20,344 nt of DNA, from assembly GCA_023423775.1 (NCBI GenBank), contig JAFAEZ010000061.1:1-20344 (forward strand), given 5' to 3'. This stretch comes from Pseudomonadota bacterium. Lineage in GTDB: Bacteria > Pseudomonadota > Alphaproteobacteria > Sphingomonadales > Sphingomonadaceae. Below are positions 7,302 through 14,744 of this stretch, piece after piece (position 1 is the first letter of the stretch; each line of letters begins with the position of its first letter). The notes under the pieces were generated by a model. It was not told where the DNA came from and searched no databases. It worked only from the letters and a program-made list of their open reading frames with translations. The position numbers were made by a program, and so were the translations under genes.

Positions 7302-7998
7302 AGGAGGCGCCGTTGACGTCGATCACCGCGCCCGTCGCCGACGGCGGCGCGTCGACCGCCAGCCAGCGCACCGTCTCGGCCACTTCCTCGGGGGCGGCGA
7401 CGCGACCGAGCGGGATGTCGGCGAGCAATTTGTCGCCGCCGCGGCTGGCGAGATAATCCTCGGCCATGCCGGTCATGGTGAAGCCGGGACAGACGGCGAA
7501 AGCGAGGATCCCCTCGCCGGCATAGCCGCGGGCGATCGTCTTGGTCATGCCGATCATGCCGGCCTTGGACGCGGCATAATGCCAGTGGTTCGGGCTGTCG
7601 CCGCGGTAAGCGGCGCGGCTGGCGACGTTGACGATGCGGCCGCCCTCGCCGCGCGCGCGGAAATGGAGGACGGCAAGGCGGCAGAGCTCGGCCGAGGCGG
7701 TGAGGTTGATCTGCATCGTCCGCTCCCAGCCGGCGAGCCAGGCGTCGTGGTCCTGGTCGATCGGCGACGCTTCGAACACGCCGGCATTGTTGACGAGCAC
7801 GTCGATCCGGCCGCCGAGCCGGTCGAGCGCTTCCGCCCACAAAGCTTCGGCCGCGCCGGGCTGCGACAGATCGGAGGCGATGCGCGCGGCGTCGCCGTTG
7901 CTGCTGGAATGGCCGATCACCTGGTGCGCGCCCAGCGCGCCGACGATCGCCTTGCCGATGCCCCGGCTCGAGCCGGTGACGAGAATGTTGAGTGCCAT
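7291..7998 (-). CDS. SDR family oxidoreductase (FabG-like)
   Basis: This is a classical short-chain dehydrogenase/reductase of 235 residues, cytoplasmic and without signal or membrane segments. The nucleotide-binding glycine motif TGSSRGIG is at residues 8-15, NNAG at 70-73, the catalytic Ser near 127 in NVASRAAYRG, and Tyr141/Lys145 in YAASK. VCPGFTMTGM and C-terminal DVNGASYVR are typical of 3-oxoacyl-ACP reductase-like members. NADP(H) is the likely cofactor, but the substrate cannot be read from sequence. I do not call it fabG, since the housekeeping gene normally sits in the fatty-acid cluster. It follows the MCP gene by 39 bases and overlaps prmA by 11, so the genes may share a transcript. 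It ends with TAG. Confidence 0.9.
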   Translation of the reverse strand: MALNILVTGSSRGIGKAIVGALGAHQVIGHSSSNGDAARIASDLSQPGAAEALWAEALDRLGGRIDVLVNNAGVFEASPIDQDHDAWLAGWERTMQINLTASAELCRLAVLHFRARGEGGRIVNVASRAAYRGDSPNHWHYAASKAGMIGMTKTIARGYAGEGILAFAVCPGFTMTGMAEDYLASRGGDKLLADIPLGRVAAPEEVAETVRWLAVDAPPSATGAVIDVNGASYVR

Positions 7999-8037
7999 GG
8001 CCGCCCGATTAGGGAAGCGCGGGCCTCGTGGGAAGCC

Positions 8038-9342
8038 TCAGACGGCGATGGTGGTGACGAACTCGGCGGTGGTGGTGCGGAAGCGGGTGAGCTGCTCGCT
8101 GACCCGGACGAAACCGTTCTCGACCTCGCCGATCTCGCTCACCACCTGATCGGTGTCGGCGCGGATCGCGGCGATCACCGACGACATCGAATCGGCGGCA
8201 AGCGCGGTCTCGTCGACCGCGGCGGTGATCATCGTCACCGTCTGGGCCTGAGTTTCCATCGCCTTGCTGATACGGTCGGCCGAGGCCTGGACCTCCTCCA
8301 CGGTCTCGCGGATCGAGCCGTTGGCGTCGACGGTCTGCCGCGTCGCCTGCTGGATCGCCATGATCTTGGCGGTGATGTCGTCGGTGGCGCGCGAAGTCTG
8401 CGACGCGAGCGACTTCACTTCCTGGGCAACGACCGCGAAGCCGCGGCCGGCGTCGCCCGCGCGCCCCGCCTCGATGGTCGCGTTCAAGGCGAGCAGGTTG
8501 GTCTGACCGGCAATGTCGCGGATCAGGCCGAGGATCGATTCGATCGCCTCGACATGGGTCGACAGCGCCTGGCTGACATGGAGCGCGTCCGAGGCCTGGC
8601 TGCCGGCGCGGGTGGCGACGGCGGCTGCGGCCTCGACTTCGCTTCGCGCGTCCTCGATCGCGCGGATCAGCCCGGCCGCGGTGTGCGCCGCCTCGCGCAT
8701 CGCGACGGCGGACTGCTCGGCCGACGAGGCCACTTCGGAGGTCTTGCCGAGCATGCCGCGGGCCGCGGTGGAGGTGGAGACGGTGCGGTCGCGCAGCGCA
8801 TCGGATTCGCGCGCGGTAGCCGAGACGAGATCGGAGACGGTCTGCTGAAAATGCTCGCTCTGCCGACCGCGCGCTTCGGCGGCTTCATTGGCCTCGAGCA
8901 GCCCGACCTGCGCGAGGATGATGTCGTTGCCGTAGGAAACGAGACGTTGAAGCGTGCCGACATGCTTCCACAGCCGAGCGCGGTCCTCGCCGTAGCGCCC
9001 ATCGAGCGCCTCGGCCATCGCGGTGGTCAGTTCGGCGCGCTTGGCGATCGCGACCGGCACCGAGAAATTGCGGACGTATAATTCGAGACCGTAAGCGGCG
9101 ACCGCGTGGATCCAATCGGCATCGACCGGACTGGTGCAGCGCTCACGGAAATGCTCGGCCGCGGCCTCGTCCTGCACGGCGCGGATCGCGGCATCGAGAA
9201 TGTCCCCCGCCTCGTCCCACAAGGCGCGCAGATCGCGCTCGAAGGCGCCGTCGGGATTGTAGATGGCAAGCCGCGCCGCGACCTGCTGCTCGGTCAATTT
9301 CTGCAACCGGGACCCGTCCTCATGCACGTGGAAGTCGGCCAT
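8038..9342 (-). CDS. Soluble methyl-accepting chemotaxis protein with globin-like N-terminal sensor (paralog 1)
   Basis: The protein has 434 residues from ATG 9342, chosen because GGAG lies about 9 bases upstream; an in-frame ATG at 9384 has no such signal. No transmembrane segment is visible, so it is a cytoplasmic receptor. The C-terminal half is an MCP signalling domain with the hairpin tip IRDIAGQTNLLALNATIEAG and RGFAVVAQEVKSLASQT, the CheA/CheW-binding region. The N-terminal 150 residues or so (RLAIYNPDGAFERDLRALWDE and onward) are all-helical and resemble the protoglobin sensor of globin-coupled receptors. The usual proximal-histidine region reads AAYGLELYVRNF instead of HxRIGL, so heme binding is doubtful. 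The tip has Gly where the family has Ala (IEAGRAG). There is no C-terminal CheR/CheB pentapeptide. No che genes are nearby. The tandem paralog lies upstream. Confidence 0.85.
   Translation of the reverse strand: MADFHVHEDGSRLQKLTEQQVAARLAIYNPDGAFERDLRALWDEAGDILDAAIRAVQDEAAAEHFRERCTSPVDADWIHAVAAYGLELYVRNFSVPVAIAKRAELTTAMAEALDGRYGEDRARLWKHVGTLQRLVSYGNDIILAQVGLLEANEAAEARGRQSEHFQQTVSDLVSATARESDALRDRTVSTSTAARGMLGKTSEVASSAEQSAVAMREAAHTAAGLIRAIEDARSEVEAAAAVATRAGSQASDALHVSQALSTHVEAIESILGLIRDIAGQTNLLALNATIEAGRAGDAGRGFAVVAQEVKSLASQTSRATDDITAKIMAIQQATRQTVDANGSIRETVEEVQASADRISKAMETQAQTVTMITAAVDETALAADSMSSVIAAIRADTDQVVSEIGEVENGFVRVSEQLTRFRTTTAEFVTTIAV
8131..8760 (-). repeat. Direct duplication, copy 1 (MCP signalling domain)
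   Basis: This 630-base stretch aligns without gaps to 9497-10126 at a constant offset of 1366 bases. Roughly nine in ten encoded residues are identical. The similarity drops sharply at both ends: the sensor half and the last 35 or so residues have diverged. It is a coding duplication, not a mobile repeat. Confidence 0.8.
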
Positions 9343-9403
9343 GCGCGCCACTCCAAGTTCAATGACTCGGAATGGCGCTAGCATGGCCGCGTAAACGAAT
9401 GAT

Positions 9404-10738
9404 TTAGGCTGCGTAGCTCTGCACGAAGCGGTCGGTGGTCGACTTGAACTGCGCCATCTGCTCGTCGACCTGGCCGAAATTACGTTCGACCGCGTCGATC
9501 TCGCTGACCACGGTCTCGGTGTCGGCGCGGATGGCGGCGATGGTGGAGGACATGGAATCGGCGGCGAGCGCGGTCTCGTCGACCGCGGCGGTGATCATCG
9601 TCACGGTCTGAGCCTGGGTCTCCATCGCACGGCGGATCCGGTCGGCGGAGGACTGAACCTCCTCGACCGTCTCGCGGATCGAGCCATTGGCCTCGACGGT
9701 CTGGCGAGTCGCCTGCTGGATGGCGGTGATCTTGGCGGTGATGTCGTCGGTCGCGCGGGCGGTCTGCGAGGCGAGCGACTTCACTTCCTGCGCGACCACC
9801 GCGAAGCCGCGGCCGGCATCGCCGGCGCGGGCGGCCTCGATGGTAGCGTTCAAGGCGAGCAGGTTGGTCTGGCCGGCAATGTCGCGGATCAGGCCGAGGA
9901 TCGATTCGATCGCCTCGACGTGACCCGACAGAGCCTGGCTGACGTGGACGGCGTCGGATGCCTGGCTGCCTGCCCGAGTCGCGACGCCGGCGGCGACCTC
10001 GACTTCGCTCCGCGCGTCCTCGATCGCACGGATCAGGCCGGCGGCGGTCTGCGCCGCCTCGCGCATGGCGATCGCCGACTGCTCGGCGGCTGCGGCCACT
10101 TCGGAGGTCTTGCCGAGCATCCCGCGCGCGGCGTTCGACGCGTCCGACGCCTGCGAGCGGAGCTTGCGGCTGTCGGTGGCGGTGCGCTCGACTACGACGA
10201 GCATTTCGTCGTTGAACTGGGCGCCGCGGGCGGTGCGGCGCTCGCGCTCGGCGCGCGCGCGGATGCGGTCATAATGGGCGGAGAAAATGTCGGCTTCGAG
10301 CAAGGTCGCCTGGGTCAGCGCACGGCTGAGGCGGGCCAGGCTCTCGTGATCCTCGGCGAAATGGCGGGTGAGGGCGTCCTGGATCGAGGTCGCTGCCGCC
10401 GAAATGCCCGCGATCACCGCGGTCAGCGGACCGAAGGCCGACGCGGCGGTGGCGAGATTGCCGGCATAGTCGACCCATTTCTGGCTGTGCAGGTCCGGGA
10501 ATTTGAGCGCCATATAAGGCACGGCCGTCGCCACCAACTCGCGCTCGCGCGCCGGATCGATCGCCTGGCCGGGGCTTGCCGACTGGACGTATTGGCGGGC
10601 GAAGGCGCGGGCGATCGCTTCGCTCTCCGCTTGGATCACCGCCCAGATTTCACGGCCGCAATCCGCGAGTATGCCATCCGGATCGAACAGTCCGATACGG
10701 TCCTCGATCGCCACCCGTTCGCTCTTGTCCGTCGTCAC
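9404..10738 (-). CDS. Soluble methyl-accepting chemotaxis protein with divergent N-terminal sensor (paralog 2)
   Basis: The product has about 444 residues. I place the start at GTG 10738, which has GGAAGG 8 bases upstream; the GTG at 10747 touches the same Shine-Dalgarno directly. The C-terminal signalling domain is nearly the same as in the neighbour, including IRDIAGQTNLLALNATIEAA and RGFAVVAQEVKSLASQT, with the normal Ala in the tip. The first 160 residues or so are helical. They share the opening pattern of paralog 1 (RIGLFDPDGI versus RLAIYNPDGA) but are otherwise very different, with KFPDLHSQKWVDYAGNLA in the middle. A degenerate globin-like sensor is my best guess. There are no membrane segments, so it is cytoplasmic. 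It is first of four minus-strand genes; a CtrA-like box lies about 55 bases upstream. Confidence 0.85.
   Translation of the reverse strand: MTTDKSERVAIEDRIGLFDPDGILADCGREIWAVIQAESEAIARAFARQYVQSASPGQAIDPARERELVATAVPYMALKFPDLHSQKWVDYAGNLATAASAFGPLTAVIAGISAAATSIQDALTRHFAEDHESLARLSRALTQATLLEADIFSAHYDRIRARAERERRTARGAQFNDEMLVVVERTATDSRKLRSQASDASNAARGMLGKTSEVAAAAEQSAIAMREAAQTAAGLIRAIEDARSEVEVAAGVATRAGSQASDAVHVSQALSGHVEAIESILGLIRDIAGQTNLLALNATIEAARAGDAGRGFAVVAQEVKSLASQTARATDDITAKITAIQQATRQTVEANGSIRETVEEVQSSADRIRRAMETQAQTVTMITAAVDETALAADSMSSTIAAIRADTETVVSEIDAVERNFGQVDEQMAQFKSTTDRFVQSYAA
9497..10126 (-). repeat. Direct duplication, copy 2 (MCP signalling domain)
   Basis: Partner of 8131-8760, gapless at an offset of 1366 bases. 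It covers the helical bundle from AARGMLGKTSEV to the C-terminal IRADTETVVSEI. Both copies are read on the minus strand in the same relative frame. Confidence 0.8.
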
Positions 10739-10794
10739 GCAATTCACCTTCCATCGGAATCAGGCTCGTCCTGCCGGTTGCTAGGTGGCGCGCG

Positions 10795-10809
10795 TTAAAA
10801 TCGCGTTAG
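10795..10809. promoter_or_regulatory. CtrA-like box upstream of MCP paralog 2
   Basis: The sequence is TTAA-N7-TTAG, one base from the CtrA consensus TTAA-N7-TTAA. Read on the minus strand the second half is TTAAC, as in strong sites. It lies between the divergent MCP gene (about 57 bases before its start) and sdhC (over 110 bases before its start). CtrA controls many motility and chemotaxis genes in alphaproteobacteria, so regulation of the MCP genes is plausible. The inference rests on sequence match only. Confidence 0.4.
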
Positions 10810-10925
10810 TTATCGCTGCAGCCATTGCGGATTCCCGCATCGTCGCTTGGCGTTGCAAAGTCCGGCGCGCGTTCTAAAAGCGGCTTCGCATCCACAGGGC
10901 CCGAAAGACAGAGGAAGTCCGCTCC
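10810..10925 (+). promoter_or_regulatory. Upstream region of the sdh operon
   Basis: The region before sdhC must hold the sdh promoter. The best I can offer is a weak pair: TTGCAA at 10853-10858 and TAAAAG at 10875-10880, 16 bases apart. A clear Shine-Dalgarno, GAGGAAG at 10911-10917, lies 8 bases before the ATG. No small ORF or RNA gene is apparent. Confidence 0.3.
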
Positions 10926-11318
10926 ATGCACCGTAACGCCTCGCGCCCGCTCTCGCCGCATCTCACGATCTGGCGCTGGGGCCCTCACATGCTCGTGTCG
11001 ATCCTGCACCGCGTGACCGGTACCGGCCTCGCCACGGTCGGAGCGATCGCCTTCGTCTGGTGGCTGGCCGCCGCCGCGAGCGGACCGGAAGCCTATGCGA
11101 CCTTCACCGACCATGCCGACAATTGGTACGGGGTCGTCGTCGGCATCGGCCTCACCTGGGCGTTCTGGCAGCATACCGCCTCGGGCCTGCGCCATTTCGT
11201 GCTCGACCTCGGTGCCGGCTACGAGCTTTCGACCAACAAATTCTGGGCCAACATGACGATCGTCGCCTCCGTGCTGCTGACGGCGCTCACCTGGTTCTAC
11301 ATTCTGGGAGTGAAGTGA
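10926..11318 (+). CDS. sdhC: Succinate dehydrogenase cytochrome b556 subunit SdhC
   Basis: SdhC is one of two membrane anchors of complex II; it carries heme b and part of the ubiquinone site. The 130 residues contain the family opening RPLSPHLTIWRW and SILHRVTG with Ser25 and Arg29, which correspond to the quinone-binding Ser27/Arg31 of E. coli. The heme-ligand block HTASGLRHFVLD has His83 matching E. coli His84. Three hydrophobic helices are visible (about 31-52, 67-90, 105-127). It opens the sdhCDAB operon with a good ribosome-binding site (GAGGAAG). Its TGA overlaps the sdhD ATG by one base. Confidence 0.95.
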   Translation: MHRNASRPLSPHLTIWRWGPHMLVSILHRVTGTGLATVGAIAFVWWLAAAASGPEAYATFTDHADNWYGVVVGIGLTWAFWQHTASGLRHFVLDLGAGYELSTNKFWANMTIVASVLLTALTWFYILGVK

Positions 11319-11707
11319 TGAGGATGGAAACGCCGATCGGGCGCGTCCGCGGGCTCGGCTCCGCCAAATCGGGTGCGCATCATTGGTGGCTCGAACGGCT
11401 GACCTCGATTTCCACCCTGGTTCTGTTCGTCTGGTTCCTCGCCTCGATCCTCCGCCTGCCGACGCTCGACCACAAGGCCGTGGTCGAATGGCTGGAATCG
11501 CCGATCGTGGCGGTGCCGATGCTGCTGCTGATCGTGTCGACCTTCTGGCATCTGAAGCTCGGCCTGCAGGTGGTGATCGAGGATTATGTCCATGAGGGCG
11601 GGCTCAAGCTCTTCTCGATCACCCTGCTCAACTTCTTCGTGATCGCGCTCGGCGCGCTCGCTTTCTATTCCGTTCTCAAGATCGCCTTCGGCGGAGGGGC
11701 AGCCTAA
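11318..11707 (+). CDS. sdhD: Succinate dehydrogenase membrane anchor subunit SdhD
   Basis: SdhD is the second membrane anchor of complex II. The 129 residues show the alphaproteobacterial type: GRVRGLGSAKSGAHHWWLER at the N-terminus, three hydrophobic segments (about 31-48, 63-86, 100-122) and VIEDYVHEGG with Asp89-Tyr90, matching the quinone-site DY of E. coli SdhD. The start at 11318 overlaps the sdhC stop (TGATG) and has GGGAG 7 bases upstream. A second ATG two codons later is possible. The frame stays open upstream to 11060 only because it overlaps sdhC out of frame; that extension is not real. Its TAA overlaps the sdhA ATG (TAATG). Confidence 0.93.
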   Translation: MRMETPIGRVRGLGSAKSGAHHWWLERLTSISTLVLFVWFLASILRLPTLDHKAVVEWLESPIVAVPMLLLIVSTFWHLKLGLQVVIEDYVHEGGLKLFSITLLNFFVIALGALAFYSVLKIAFGGGAA

Positions 11708-13494
11708 TGGCCGAAGCCTATAAGATCATCGACCACAGCTATGACGTCGTCGTCGTCGGCGCCGGCGGCGCCGGCCTGCGCGCGACCATGGGCGCGGCCG
11801 AAAAGGGCCTGAAGACGGCCTGCATCACCAAGGTCTTTCCGACCCGCAGCCACACCGTCGCGGCGCAGGGCGGGATCGCCGCCAGCCTCGGCAATATGGG
11901 TCCGGACCATTGGACCTGGCACATGTACGACACCGTCAAGGGCTCCGACTGGCTGGGCGACCAGGACGCGATCGAATATCTCTGCCGCGAGGCGCCCGCG
12001 GCGGTCTACGAGCTCGAACATGCCGGCGTGCCGTTCAGCCGCACCTCCGAGGGCCGGATCTACCAGCGGCCGTTCGGCGGCATGATGCAGAATATGGGCG
12101 AGGGCCCGCCGGCCCAGCGCACCTGTGCCGCCGCCGACCGCACCGGCCACGCCATGCTGCACGCGCTCTACCAGCAGAGCCTGAAGTATGACGCCGACTT
12201 CTTCATCGAATATTTCGCGCTCGACCTGATCATGGAAGGCGGCGAGTGCCGCGGCGTGATCGCGCTCTGCATGGAAGACGGCACCCTCCACCGCTTCCGC
12301 AGCCAGGCGGTCGTGCTCGCCACCGGTGGCTATGGCCGCACCTATTTCTCGGCAACCTCGGCGCACACCTGCACCGGCGACGGCAATGCGATGGTGCTCC
12401 GCGCCGGCCTGCCGCTCCAGGACATGGAATTCGTCCAGTTCCACCCGACCGGCATCTACGGCGCCGGCGTGCTCATCACCGAGGGCGCGCGCGGCGAGGG
12501 CGGCTACCTCACCAACTCCGAGGGCGAGCGCTTCATGGAGCGCTATGCGCCGTCGGCGAAGGACCTCGCCAGCCGCGACGTCGTCTCGCGCTCGATGGCG
12601 ATGGAGATCCGCGAGGGCCGCGGCGTCGGCAAGGACAAGGACCATATCTACCTGCACCTGGATCATATCGATCCGGCGGTGCTGGCCGAGCGCCTGCCCG
12701 GAATCACCGAGACCGGCAAGGTCTTCGCCGGGGTCGACCTGACCCGCCAGCCGCTGCCGGTGGTGCCGACCGTCCACTACAATATGGGCGGCATCCCGAC
12801 CAACTTCCACGGCGAGGTCGTGACGCTGAAGGACGGCAATCCCGACACCGTCGTCCCCGGCCTGTTCGCGGTCGGCGAAGCGGCCTGCGTCTCGGTCCAC
12901 GGCGCCAACCGCCTCGGCTCCAACAGCCTGATCGACCTGGTCGTGTTCGGCCGCGCCGCCGGCCACCGCCTCGGCGACATCATCAAGCCGGGCGCGGCGC
13001 AGCGGCCGCTGCCGAAGGGTTCGGAAGAGCTGGCGGTCGGGCGGCTCGATCATTTCCGTCACGCCAAGGGCGGCAGCTCGACCGCCGAGATCCGCGCCGC
13101 GATGCAGAAGACGATGCAGGCCGATTGCGCGGTCTTCCGCACCGAGGCGACGCTGGAGGAGGGCAAGACCAAGATCGACCAGGTCTATCGGAGCCTCGCC
13201 GATGTCGGCATCACCGACCGCTCGCTGATCTGGAACACCGATCTGGTCGAGACGCTCGAGCTCGACAACATGCTGCCGCAGGCCGTCGTCACCATGCACT
13301 CCGCCGCCAACCGCAAGGAAAGCCGCGGCGCGCACATGCACGAGGATTACCCGCAGCGTGACGACCCCAATTGGATGAAGCACACGGTCGCCTGGTTCGA
13401 CCGCGGCGCCGTCTCCATCGATTACCGCCCGGTGCACGAATATACGCTCACCGACGAGATCGACTACATCAAGCCCAAGGCGCGGGTTTACTAA
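11707..13494 (+). CDS. sdhA: Succinate dehydrogenase flavoprotein subunit SdhA
   Basis: SdhA oxidises succinate to fumarate and passes electrons through its covalent FAD to SdhB. The 595 residues are full length. The FAD-binding GAGGAGLR is at 18-25. His49 in TRSHTVAAQGG is the residue that links FAD covalently. Substrate-site residues include His246 (FHPTGI), the catalytic Arg in REGRG, His357 (HYNMGGIPTN) and Arg402 (HGANRLGSNSL). The C-terminal helical domain ends with MHEDYPQRDDPNWMKHT and DEIDYIKPKARVY, typical of the alphaproteobacterial/mitochondrial branch. GGAGGGG ahead of the ATG is a strong ribosome-binding site. All the expected active-site residues I checked are present. Confidence 0.98.
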   Translation: MAEAYKIIDHSYDVVVVGAGGAGLRATMGAAEKGLKTACITKVFPTRSHTVAAQGGIAASLGNMGPDHWTWHMYDTVKGSDWLGDQDAIEYLCREAPAAVYELEHAGVPFSRTSEGRIYQRPFGGMMQNMGEGPPAQRTCAAADRTGHAMLHALYQQSLKYDADFFIEYFALDLIMEGGECRGVIALCMEDGTLHRFRSQAVVLATGGYGRTYFSATSAHTCTGDGNAMVLRAGLPLQDMEFVQFHPTGIYGAGVLITEGARGEGGYLTNSEGERFMERYAPSAKDLASRDVVSRSMAMEIREGRGVGKDKDHIYLHLDHIDPAVLAERLPGITETGKVFAGVDLTRQPLPVVPTVHYNMGGIPTNFHGEVVTLKDGNPDTVVPGLFAVGEAACVSVHGANRLGSNSLIDLVVFGRAAGHRLGDIIKPGAAQRPLPKGSEELAVGRLDHFRHAKGGSSTAEIRAAMQKTMQADCAVFRTEATLEEGKTKIDQVYRSLADVGITDRSLIWNTDLVETLELDNMLPQAVVTMHSAANRKESRGAHMHEDYPQRDDPNWMKHTVAWFDRGAVSIDYRPVHEYTLTDEIDYIKPKARVY

Positions 13495-13507
13495 GGATCC
13501 AAAGATC

Positions 13508-14293
13508 ATGGCCGAGTTCAGCCTGCCGAAGAACAGCAAGATCAAGGGCAAGGGCCGGGAGCATAAGGCCGCTCCCGGCGCGACCCGGATCAAGAAGTTC
13601 AAGGTCTATCGCTACGACCCCGATACGGGCGAGAATCCGCGCTACGACACGTTCGAGGTCGATCTCGACACGTGCGGGCCAATGGTGCTCGACGCCCTCA
13701 TCAAGATGAAGAGCGAGCAGGATTCGTCGCTGACCTTCCGCCGCTCGTGCCGCGAGGGCATTTGCGGCTCCTGCTCGATGAACATGGACGGACGCAACGG
13801 TCTCGCCTGCACCACCGCGATCGAGGACATCAAGGGCGAGGTCCGGATCACGCCGCTGCCGCACATGGACGTGGTCAAGGATCTCGTCCCCGATTTCACC
13901 CATTTCTACGCGCAATATGCGTCGATCGAGCCGGGGCTGAAGACCAAGACGCCCGAGCCGTCCGGCAAGGAGCGGCTGCAATCGCCCGAGGACCGCGCCA
14001 AACTGGACGGCCTTTACGAGTGCATCCTGTGCGCCTGCTGCTCGACCTCGTGCCCGAGCTATTGGTGGAATTCCGACCGCTTCCTCGGCCCGGCTATCCT
14101 GCTCCAGGCGTATCGCTGGCTCGCCGACAGCCGCGACGAGATGACCGGCGAGCGCCTCGACGAGCTCGAGGATCCGTTCCGCCTCTATCGCTGCCACACG
14201 ATCATGAATTGCGCGAACGTGTGCCCGAAGGGCCTCAACCCGGCCAAGGCGATCGCCGAGACCAAGAAGCTCCTCGTCGAACGGGCCGTCTAA
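13508..14293 (+). CDS. sdhB: Succinate dehydrogenase iron-sulfur subunit SdhB
   Basis: SdhB carries electrons from FAD to ubiquinone through three iron-sulfur clusters. In the 261 residues, the [2Fe-2S] ligands are Cys81, Cys86, Cys89 and Cys101 (CREGICGSCSMNMDG and GLAC). The [4Fe-4S] and [3Fe-4S] ligands come from CILCACCSTSC (Cys172, 175, 178, 182) and CHTIMNCANVCPKG (Cys229, 235, 239). PSYWWNSDRFLGP holds the conserved quinone-site Trp. A basic N-terminal extension of about 28 residues (KIKGKGREHKAAPGATRIKK) precedes the ferredoxin fold. It lies 13 bases after sdhA, with AAGG near the sdhA stop as ribosome-binding site. Confidence 0.98.
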   Translation: MAEFSLPKNSKIKGKGREHKAAPGATRIKKFKVYRYDPDTGENPRYDTFEVDLDTCGPMVLDALIKMKSEQDSSLTFRRSCREGICGSCSMNMDGRNGLACTTAIEDIKGEVRITPLPHMDVVKDLVPDFTHFYAQYASIEPGLKTKTPEPSGKERLQSPEDRAKLDGLYECILCACCSTSCPSYWWNSDRFLGPAILLQAYRWLADSRDEMTGERLDELEDPFRLYRCHTIMNCANVCPKGLNPAKAIAETKKLLVERAV

Positions 14294-14300
14294 GGCCGGC

Positions 14301-14744
14301 ATGCACCCGCTCATCCGCCACCAGCCCGATCCGGATCATCCGGGCTGGTGGACGTGGGCGCTGCCCGACGAATCGCGCTTCAACGCCACGATCGGCAAAT
14401 TGCTGGTCCGCGCCGAAGGGCCGGGCAAGGCGCGCTGCCGCATGTTTCCGGAGGAGCGCCACGCCAATATCGGCGACGCCGTCCATGGCGGCGCGATCCT
14501 GACCTTCATCGACATGGCCCTGTTCGCCGGCGGCCATATGGCCGGGATGAGCGACAGCAATGCGGTGACGCTCGACTGTGCGGTGCAATTCATCTCCGCC
14601 GGCGAGATCGGGCGTCCGCTCGACGCGACGGTGGAGCTGCTGCGCGAGAGCGGCCGCCTCGTTTTCTACCGCGGCATCATCGAGCAGGAGGGACGTACCG
14701 TCGCCGCTTTCTCGGGCACCTTGAGCAAGGTCGCCAAGGCATGA
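14301..14744 (+). CDS. PaaI-type hotdog-fold thioesterase
   Basis: This 147-residue protein has the 4HBT/PaaI thioesterase pattern: ANIGDAVHGGAILTFIDMAL at residues 55-74, with the HGG turn and Asp71 where PaaI-like enzymes place the catalytic acid. VTLDCAVQFISAGEIGRPLD and RLVFYRGIIEQEGRTVAAFSGT follow. Such enzymes hydrolyse acyl-CoA thioesters in the cytoplasm; the substrate cannot be predicted. The N-terminal segment HQPDPDHPGWWTW is characteristic of a sphingomonad-type subgroup as far as I recall. It starts 7 bases after sdhB and overlaps zapE by 4 bases (ATGA), so it probably belongs to the sdh transcript. Confidence 0.88.
   Translation: MHPLIRHQPDPDHPGWWTWALPDESRFNATIGKLLVRAEGPGKARCRMFPEERHANIGDAVHGGAILTFIDMALFAGGHMAGMSDSNAVTLDCAVQFISAGEIGRPLDATVELLRESGRLVFYRGIIEQEGRTVAAFSGTLSKVAKA

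Noticed and set aside
11060..11317. N-terminal extension of sdhD
   Set aside because: The extension lies within sdhC in another frame; sdhD orthologs begin at the ATG overlapping the sdhC stop.
14348..14740. N-terminal extension of zapE
   Set aside because: It overlaps the thioesterase gene out of frame; the ATG at 14741 with ATGA coupling gives the family-typical N-terminus.
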